From Nonomuraea thailandensis (GTDB taxonomy: Bacteria > Actinomycetota > Actinomycetes > Streptosporangiales > Streptosporangiaceae), in NCBI RefSeq assembly GCF_024172165.1, contig NZ_JAMZEB010000002.1:9522501-9586500 (forward strand): a stretch of DNA of 64,000 nucleotides, in the 5' to 3' direction. The position numbers were made by a program, and so were the translations under genes. Below are positions 58,740 through 64,000 of the stretch, piece after piece; positions within the stretch are counted from its first letter, which is position 1, and each line of letters starts with the position of its first letter. The notes below the pieces were generated by a model. It was not told where the DNA came from. It did not search any database and worked only from the letters and a program-made list of their open reading frames with translations.

Positions 58740-59180
58740 ATGACGGCGAGCACGGCTACGCAGGGCGACGGCGGGTCGAGGCATGGGGCAACGCGGGCGA
58801 GGCGGGCGACGCCGGCGACGAGCGCGGGCGAGGCGGCCGGTGACTTGGCGCTACACGGGGCGATGCATGGTGTCGCCGGAGACACGCGCCGCCGGGTAGA
58901 CGGGGTTCGGCGTCACGCCTGCCGCCACGCGCACGGGCGCGGGGGACGGGGCAACGCGGGACGACGCGAGGCGACGCGACCCGAGGCGGGCGACGCGACG
59001 CGACGCGACGCGAGGCGAGGTGGGGCGGGGCGGGGCGAGGCGACGGGCAACGCAGGGGGGACGCGGGGTTGGATTGGCGGGAAGTCTGGCGACGCAGGGC
59101 AACGCGGGACGACAGGCAGCGGCGGTAAGCGACGGCGTAGCAACGCGAGGGACAGGCAACACCGGGCAGTCGGACGACGG
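58740..59180. repeat. GC-rich low-complexity repeat between nuoH and the membrane-protein gene
   Basis: An irregular repeat built from short units such as GCGACGC, GGCAACGCGGG and GCGAGGCG, with GCGAC-type pentamers running in series near 58,985-59,020. The plus strand is purine-rich. It is part of a 657-bp gap (58,657-59,313). Long frames run through it on both strands but have repeat-driven composition and no family match. No gene is supported. Confidence 0.6.
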
Positions 59181-59313
59181 CGGGGGACGGACTGAGGGCA
59201 GGAGATGAACGACGGCGGCCGACAGACTGGGGGCGGACGGGTGAAGGAGCGTGGGCGGTGAAGTGGGGGTGTTGTTGAGGGATGGGGTGAGGTGGCTGGG
59301 GTGTTCGTCGTGC

Positions 59314-60255
59314 TCAGGTGAGGACGACGACGATGCCGGTCAGGGCCAGTTGGGCGAGGGAGAGGGGGACCAGGACGGCCCAGGCCAGCTTCTGGAGTTG
59401 GTCCTCGCGCAGCCGCGGGTACGTGACGCGGAGCCAGATCACGATGAAGGCCAGGAAGAAGACCTTCAGGAGCGTCCAGAGCCAGCCGGGGAGGAACGGG
59501 CCCTGCCAGCCGCCCAGGAACAGGACGGTGGTCAGGAACGACAGGACGACGATTCCGGCGTACTCGGACAGCATGAAGAGGGCGAACCGCATGCCGGTGT
59601 ACTCGGTCATCGGGCCCATGATGATCTCCGACTCGGCGATCGGCATGTCGAACGGGGGGCGGCGGAGCTCGGCGAGACCGGCCAGGAAGAAGACGATGGC
59701 GCCGATCGCCTGCCAGGGCAGCCACCACCACTGCCACGCTTCGACGATCCCCGGAAGCGACAGGGTGCCCGCTGCCATCGCCACCGACGAGGCTGACAGG
59801 ACCAGGGGCAGTTCGTACGACATGAGCTGGGCCGCGGAGCGCATGCCGCCGAGGACGGAGTACTTGTTGGCCGAGGCCCAGCCCGCCATGATCGAGCCCA
59901 GGACGCCGATGCCCATGACGGCGAGGACGAAGAAGAGGCCGAGGTCGAGGTCCACGGCGACGCGGTCGCGGTCGATGGGGATGGCGATCAGGACGACCAG
60001 GTACGGGACCAGGGCCACGCCTGGGGCGATCATGAAGATGCGGCGGTCGGCCGCGGCCGGGATGACGTCCTCCTTCTGCGCGAACTTCACCCCGTCGGCG
60101 ATGAGCTGCGCCCAGCCGTGGAAGCCGCCCGCGTACATGGGGCCGAGCCTCGACTGCATGTGGGCCATGACCTTGTGCTCGGTCTGCCCGATGATCAAGG
60201 GCAGGACCAGGAACACGGCGAGGATGACGACGAAGCTCAGCACCACTTCAAGCAT
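59314..60255 (-). CDS. nuoH: NADH-quinone oxidoreductase subunit H
   Basis: A 313-residue NuoH, the quinone-chamber membrane subunit. KVMAHMQSRLGPMYAGGFHG and QLIADGVKFAQKEDVIP form the first loops. MAGWASANKYSVLGGMRSAA, SYELPLVLS, ELRRPPFDMPIAESEI and MGPMTEYTGMRFALFMLSEY are the conserved charged loops. RVTYPRLREDQLQKLAW closes the protein. The start overlaps nuoC by 8 bp. It is the last gene of the nuoA-B-C-H run. Confidence 0.95.
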   Translation of the reverse strand: MLEVVLSFVVILAVFLVLPLIIGQTEHKVMAHMQSRLGPMYAGGFHGWAQLIADGVKFAQKEDVIPAAADRRIFMIAPGVALVPYLVVLIAIPIDRDRVAVDLDLGLFFVLAVMGIGVLGSIMAGWASANKYSVLGGMRSAAQLMSYELPLVLSASSVAMAAGTLSLPGIVEAWQWWWLPWQAIGAIVFFLAGLAELRRPPFDMPIAESEIIMGPMTEYTGMRFALFMLSEYAGIVVLSFLTTVLFLGGWQGPFLPGWLWTLLKVFFLAFIVIWLRVTYPRLREDQLQKLAWAVLVPLSLAQLALTGIVVVLT

Positions 60256-61108
60256 CAGGTGGCCCCCAGTCGGCTGGTACTCCTGGCGGAAGGGTCTTGC
60301 GGCGGCTCGGGGCGCCGTGGCCTGACTCGCCCGGCTCCTTGGCGCCCGGCCAGGGCTTGGCCACCCGGGCGGCCAGGATGAAATCCTTGCGGAGCGGATG
60401 GCCCTCGAAGCCGTCCGGGAGGAGGAGCGGGACGAGGTTGGGGTGGCCGTCGAAGATGACGCCGAACATCTCGTACGTCTCGCGCTCGTGCCAGTTCGCG
60501 CCGCGGTAGATGTCCACGGCGGTGGGGAGGTGCGGGCTCTCCTTGGGTACGTGGGTGCGCAGGAGCAGGCGGCGGCCGGCGGTCGGGTTGTAGACGTGGA
60601 CCACGACGGCGAACGTGTCCGGCGGGTCGTCCACGCCGGTCAGCCAGTCGAAGAAGGTGAAGTCGAGGGTGTCGCGGACGTAGGTGAGCAGGTCGAGCCA
60701 GTCGGTGGGGGCGACGTCGATGGTCGTGTCGCCGAAGGACTCGGAGATCTGGGCACGGTCGCCGAAGTGCTCGGTGATGTGGGTGGCGATATGTGCCTGT
60801 GCCGGGATGTGCGCCTGTGTCGGGGCCCGCGTCGGCGACGGGGTGTGCGGGGTGGTGGCCGGTTCGCCGCCGGCGGGCGGGACATCGGCTGGCGCGACAT
60901 CGGATGAGGGGTCGCTGGCGGACGGGGTGTCCGCTGCGGGGTCGCTGGCGGACGGGGTGGTGGGGGTGTCCGCTGCGGGGTCGCTGGCGGACGGGGTGGT
61001 GGGGGTGTCCGCTGCGGGGTCGCTGGCGGACGAGGTGGTGGGGGTGTCCGTGTCGCGGTTGGTGGCCGGGGGTGTGTTGTCGTCGTCGCCGGGGTCGTTG
61101 GTGGTCAC
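60248..61108 (-). CDS. nuoC: NADH-quinone oxidoreductase subunit C with repeat N-terminus
   Basis: A 286-residue protein. The 30-kDa subunit domain occupies about residues 105-265: FTFFDWLTGVDDPPDTFAVV, TAVDIYRGANWHERETYEMF and GFEGHPLRKDF. It is preceded by about 95 residues of Thr/Pro/Asp-rich repeats of 13 residues (SASDPAADTPTTP). The GTG at 61108 overlaps the nuoB stop by 4 bp. There is no fused NuoD part, and no nuoD gene follows, which is unusual since C and D work together in the Q-module. Confidence 0.92.
   Translation of the reverse strand: MTTNDPGDDDNTPPATNRDTDTPTTSSASDPAADTPTTPSASDPAADTPTTPSASDPAADTPSASDPSSDVAPADVPPAGGEPATTPHTPSPTRAPTQAHIPAQAHIATHITEHFGDRAQISESFGDTTIDVAPTDWLDLLTYVRDTLDFTFFDWLTGVDDPPDTFAVVVHVYNPTAGRRLLLRTHVPKESPHLPTAVDIYRGANWHERETYEMFGVIFDGHPNLVPLLLPDGFEGHPLRKDFILAARVAKPWPGAKEPGESGHGAPSRRKTLPPGVPADWGPPDA
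60911..61050. repeat. 39-bp tandem repeat inside nuoC
   Basis: Units begin at 60,911 (30 bp, shortened), 60,941, 60,980 and 61,019, each starting GTCGCTGGCGGACG on the plus strand. The 39-bp period is 13 codons, so copy number can change without breaking the frame. The copies are almost identical, pointing to recent expansion. Confidence 0.85.
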
Positions 61109-61674
61109 CGCTGCGACTCCTGGTCCGGGTCGAGGGTCGGGTCTTGGGAGTGCTCCGCGTGGGAGCGGGACCAGACGTAGCGGTCGCTGAGCTTCTCGGC
61201 GGCGATCTTCTCCTGGAGCTTGGTGATGCCGTACAGGAGGGCTTCCGGTCTGGGCGGGCAGCCGGGGACGTAGACGTCGACGGGGATGATCTGGTCGACG
61301 CCGTTGGTGACGCAGTACGAGTCCCAGTACGGGCCGCCGGTGTTGGAGCAGGCGCCGAACGAGATCACGTACTTGGGGTCGGGCATCTGCTCGTACAGGC
61401 GCTTCACGGCCGGGGCCATCTTGTCGGTGACCGTTCCCGAGACGATCATGAGGTCGGCCTGTCTCGGGCCGTTCGCGAACGGGATCACGCCGAAGCGGAT
61501 GAAGTCGTGACGGCTCGTCGAGGCGGCGATGAACTCGATGGCGCAGCAGGCCAGCCCGAAGTTGAACACCCACAAGGAGTAGCGGCGGCCCCAGTTGAGG
61601 ACGAAACGCATGGGTTTGGGCGCCAACCGTGAGATCGGGCCCACGGTGGGCATCGGGAGATCCGTTGCTGCCAT
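61105..61674 (-). CDS. nuoB: NADH-quinone oxidoreductase subunit B
   Basis: A 189-residue NuoB that binds cluster N2, the last iron-sulfur centre before quinone. Ligand cysteines are in GLACCAIEF, FGACSNTGGPYWDSY and VPGCPPRPEALLYG. SRHDFIRFGVIPFANGPRQA and DLMIVSGTVTDKM are characteristic. ATG at 61674 is chosen; the open frame upstream lacks the expected sequence. The 223-bp gap between this gene and the upstream peptidase gene may hold a second promoter. Confidence 0.95.
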   Translation of the reverse strand: MAATDLPMPTVGPISRLAPKPMRFVLNWGRRYSLWVFNFGLACCAIEFIAASTSRHDFIRFGVIPFANGPRQADLMIVSGTVTDKMAPAVKRLYEQMPDPKYVISFGACSNTGGPYWDSYCVTNGVDQIIPVDVYVPGCPPRPEALLYGITKLQEKIAAEKLSDRYVWSRSHAEHSQDPTLDPDQESQR

Positions 61675-61897
61675 ATGGCCATTCTTGCGCGGATCACAGG
61701 TCAGGCAAAGGAAAGAAGAAATCAAGGAATCGAGGGATCACGGGTGATCGGGATTCCTGCTCGGATGATCAAGCAAAGGGTAGAACTGGGGCGGGCGAGG
61801 AAAGGCGGAAGCTTGGGCGCGTGAGGAAGGGCAGGGGGCTCAGGCTGCCGCGGAGGACAGGAGGGTGGGCGTGCGGGGGCTCGGGCGGGCTCGGCGA

Positions 61898-63289
61898 TCA
61901 GCGGTAGAGGGCTGACTGGGCGTTCTCTCTGATGGTCTGGGCCACCTGGAGTGCGACCGTCTCGAGTTCCTTGTCGATCGGTGAGTCGTCGCCGGCCTGC
62001 ACCCGGCCCTCCGGGTACGGCAACGCGGCCACCCACTCCATCCGCAGGTACGTGGGCGGGTGGGTGCTATCGACCCGGAGTTCCTCCAGGCGGGCGGCGC
62101 GGCGGCGGCGCTCCAGCTCCGAGGCGGGGACGGCGGCGACGGAGGTGCGCAGGGCCGTCCACAGGTTCTCGGGCTTGGCGGTGTGCGCGCTGCTCTCCAG
62201 GAAGCCGAAGGCGGAGAGCGCTCGGGTGTTCAAGGCGTCCAGGAGCGAGATCATCGCGGATGTGCCCGCGACGCGGGCGCCCAGCTCGTCGGCGCGGTAC
62301 TCGGCGCGCTGGGACGTGCGGTGGAGCAGGAGCTCCATCGCCGCCATGAGGCCGCGGACGGGGAGGCCGAGCACGGCGAGCAGGGATTCGGCGATGAGGC
62401 GGGCCAGGCCGTCGCCTTCCTTCCAGTCGAAGCGGGTCACGTCGACCAGTACGGCGAGAGAGTGGAACGCGCTGCCCACGACGAAGCCGTGGCGGCTGTC
62501 GCCGTTGCTCGAATGGGCCATTTCGTGGGCGAGCAGGCCGACGCGTTCCCGCGGGGTGAGGATCAGCCACATCGGGTAGCCGATCTCGATCACCGGGCGG
62601 CGGCGCCAGCCGTAGGTGCGGGATGAGGCGTTCACCTCGCCGCTGATGGCCACCACGTCGGTACGCGGGGCGCCTACCTCGGCGCCGATGCGGTCGAGCA
62701 GGGCGAACAGGTGCGGGGCCGTCTCTCTGGTGAGGGGGCGGGTGTCCGGCGGAAAGGGGGCGGCGCGGGGACGCAGGAGCCAGGCCAGGTCGAGTGCCAC
62801 GAGGGCCGGGAGGACGGCGAAGAGGGCGCCGCGGGTCAGGAGGTAGATGCCGAGGATGAGAAAGGCCGGGGTGAGGAGGTGGGTCAGGAGGGCGAGGGCG
62901 TAGACGACGGCGCGGGCGATGCCGCGGGGAGCGGTAGGGGCGGTAGGGGCGGTAGGGGCGGTGTTGCGGATGGCCGCGGTGGAGCCGGGGTCGGCGGCGA
63001 GATGGAGGTGGGGGCGGTGGGCGAGGTCGGGTCGAGGGTCGCGGGCGGAGGGGGCGGGAAAGGGAGCAGCGGAGGTGGAGGGCGCGGTGGAGGTGGAGGG
63101 CGTGGGGTGGGAGCGGAGTACGTCTTCGTGCAGTCCGCGAACCAGCCGGGCCTGTAAGCGGGCGAACCGGACCTTCTGGAGCTCACGGGAGGACGTGGAA
63201 CGGACGACGTTCCAGTCGCAGGACGAGCACCACTCGGGATGGGGCGGCTCGGAAGTGAGCGGCTGGTCGCACTCGGGGCAGGCGGACAT
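61898..63289 (-). CDS. M48-family membrane peptidase inserted in the nuo cluster
   Basis: A 463-residue protein. An N-terminal zinc ribbon (CPECDQ and CSSCDW, residues 4-27) is followed by a Pro/Thr-rich linker with (TAP) repeats. Two or three membrane helices come next (AVVYALALLTHLLTPAFLIL, ALFAVLPALVALDLAWLL), then a metalloprotease domain with HEMAH (LLAHEMAHSSNGD) and third ligand in EYRADELGARVAG. The active site should face the cytoplasm. It lies between nuoA and nuoB on the same strand, 35 bp after nuoA, so it is probably cotranscribed. A quality-control role for this complex I is inferred. Confidence 0.85.
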   Translation of the reverse strand: MSACPECDQPLTSEPPHPEWCSSCDWNVVRSTSSRELQKVRFARLQARLVRGLHEDVLRSHPTPSTSTAPSTSAAPFPAPSARDPRPDLAHRPHLHLAADPGSTAAIRNTAPTAPTAPTAPRGIARAVVYALALLTHLLTPAFLILGIYLLTRGALFAVLPALVALDLAWLLRPRAAPFPPDTRPLTRETAPHLFALLDRIGAEVGAPRTDVVAISGEVNASSRTYGWRRRPVIEIGYPMWLILTPRERVGLLAHEMAHSSNGDSRHGFVVGSAFHSLAVLVDVTRFDWKEGDGLARLIAESLLAVLGLPVRGLMAAMELLLHRTSQRAEYRADELGARVAGTSAMISLLDALNTRALSAFGFLESSAHTAKPENLWTALRTSVAAVPASELERRRRAARLEELRVDSTHPPTYLRMEWVAALPYPEGRVQAGDDSPIDKELETVALQVAQTIRENAQSALYR

Positions 63290-63324
63290 GGCACAGCAAG
63301 ATAGCCAGCCCTCCGGCCGGCCCA

Positions 63325-63696
63325 CTACGTCCAGCTGAGGACCCGTTTGCGCCAGGCGTACAGGATGCCCAGCGCGATGAACCCCAGGAACACGAACATC
63401 TCCACCAGCGTCGTCATCCCGTAGCCCGGCGCGTCGAAGACGGTGGCCCAGGGGAACAGGAAGACGGCGTCCACGGCGAAGACGACGTACAGGTAGGTGA
63501 AGACGTAGTAACGCACCTGAGACTGCGCCCAGCCGTCCCCCACGGGATCGACCCCGCACTCGTACGTGGTCAGCTTCTCGGGGGTGGGCCGGGTGGGGCG
63601 GAGGAGGCGGTTGGCGAAGAGGGCGCCGGCCACGATGGCGACGCCGATGGCCAGGAGCGCGGCGACGAGTACGTAGGACTCGTAGTAGCCGTCCAT
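63325..63696 (-). CDS. nuoA: NADH-quinone oxidoreductase subunit A
   Basis: A 123-residue NuoA with three membrane helices. YVLVAALLAIGVAIVAGALF is the first. The long conserved loop has LTTYECGVDPVGDGWAQSQV with the conserved Glu-Cys-Gly. YVFTYLYVVFAVDAVFLFPW and LVEMFVFLGFIALGILYAWR are the second and third. ATG at 63696 gives the family length. It is the first gene of the nuoA-peptidase-B-C-H run. Confidence 0.95.
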   Translation of the reverse strand: MDGYYESYVLVAALLAIGVAIVAGALFANRLLRPTRPTPEKLTTYECGVDPVGDGWAQSQVRYYVFTYLYVVFAVDAVFLFPWATVFDAPGYGMTTLVEMFVFLGFIALGILYAWRKRVLSWT

Positions 63697-63754
63697 GAAG
63701 CGATGGTAACCCGCGTCCCTCGGAGTACCCAGTGTGGTCAAAGTGTCCGGAGCT

Positions 63755-63784
63755 TTCACACAAAATCGGGGTAAATCGTAAGAT
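63755..63784 (+). promoter_or_regulatory. Candidate promoter of the lipoprotein gene
   Basis: TTCACA (63755-63760) and TAAGAT (63779-63784) are separated by 18 bp and lie 21 bp before the ATG at 63806. The region is A+T-rich compared with its surroundings. The nuoA promoter should overlap this 109-bp divergent gap. Confidence 0.4.
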
Positions 63785-63805
63785 CGGCCCCATACTCTGA
63801 CAGGC

Positions 63806-64000
63806 ATGCACAAATCGCGATTCTTCTCCGGAATCGCTCTGCTGGCCCTCTCGGCCTCAGGGTGCGCTCTGGCCGCCGCCTCCCCAGAGCCGGACGTCGT
63901 CGTCCCCGCAGAGCCGACGGCGATCGACTTCGTCGACCCAGCGACCGTCATCGGCCTGTCCACCAGGACAGTGACCGAGGGAGACTCCCCGGGCAGCGGA
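63806..64000 (+). CDS. Lipoprotein, 3'-partial
   Basis: The first 65 residues of a secreted lipoprotein: a basic start (MHKSRFFSG), a hydrophobic stretch (IALLALSASG) and the lipobox cysteine at residue 19, followed by a Pro/Ala-rich linker. The coding sequence runs off the window end, so the function is unseen. It diverges from nuoA. The start has CAGG upstream only weakly, but the signal peptide is convincing. Confidence 0.7.
   Translation, partial: MHKSRFFSGIALLALSASGCALAAASPEPDVVVPAEPTAIDFVDPATVIGLSTRTVTEGDSPGSG

Noticed and set aside
58740..59737. Frames on both strands through the GC-rich repeat
   Set aside because: Residue patterns are dictated by the repeat; no start context and no similarity to known families.
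60911..61050. 39-bp repeats as a CRISPR-like or regulatory array
   Set aside because: The period is a multiple of three and encodes an in-frame protein repeat inside nuoC.

Overview
The window is high-GC actinobacterial chromosome, probably from a filamentous actinomycete such as Streptosporangiaceae or Streptomyces relatives. Supporting signs are GTG and TTG starts, very strong G/C third-codon bias, a WhiB-like protein, and KorSA/SpdB/TraB-type mobile genes. The sequence alone does not fix the genus. Chromosomal flanks carry metabolism and respiration genes. About 40 kb in the middle is mobile DNA stacked at one tRNA-Tyr gene.

Left flank (1-6,570): the 3' part of a molybdopterin formate dehydrogenase alpha subunit with its small delta subunit; a two-component kinase/regulator pair in which both genes have internal frame-breaking deletions; a RIO-type kinase followed by a 29-bp-arm hairpin; and an alpha/beta hydrolase preceded by a possible leader peptide.

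Mobile region (about 6,570-46,472): a tandem array of integrative elements of the AICE type. It ends on the right at an intact tRNA-Tyr(GUA) on the minus strand. The same 50-bp 3' end of that tRNA recurs at 13,800 and 29,749. Element 1 (to 13,849) is a remnant. It keeps a DUF3631 replication gene, iterons, xis and int, but its left part is replaced by two tyrosine-recombinase genes (one 5'-truncated, one frameshifted) and a methyltransferase, and its left attachment site is not visible. Element 2 (13,850-29,798) is a complete rolling-circle-type AICE (GntR regulator, FtsK/Tra, HUH Rep, Xis, Int). Its cargo is an ApeA-like HEPN protein, an IS481-family insertion with a 15-bp target duplication, and a reverse transcriptase-HEPN gene pair. 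Element 3 (29,799-46,472) is an SLP1-like AICE with Nudix/GntR control, WhiB-like, SpdB-like and TraB-like genes, and an SSB/primase-polymerase/DUF3631 replication module. Its cargo is a DUF262-HEPN-cytosine methyltransferase operon. The two cargo operons are visibly more A+T-rich than their surroundings and are the best candidates for new defence systems.

Right flank (46,505-64,000): a YajQ-family protein, a Nudix hydrolase, HtpX, and a partial complex I cluster on the minus strand. That cluster runs nuoA, an M48-type peptidase gene, nuoB, nuoC, nuoH; then a GC-rich repeat, a conserved membrane-protein gene and an oppositely oriented Ser/Thr kinase gene; then nuoI-J-K-L-M-N. NuoD and the NADH module (NuoE, F, G) are absent from it. 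Several of its subunits (C, I, J, K) carry long disordered or repetitive extensions.

How the genes work together: each AICE has a regulator (GntR) that should hold transfer and replication in check, a single FtsK-type translocase for double-stranded DNA transfer, a replication module, and an Int/Xis pair acting at the tRNA-Tyr 3' end. The defence-like genes lie between the left att and the regulatory/transfer core, a usual place for cargo. The chromosomal nuo genes would form the membrane arm and part of the Q-module of a complex I that must obtain NuoD and an electron-input module elsewhere.
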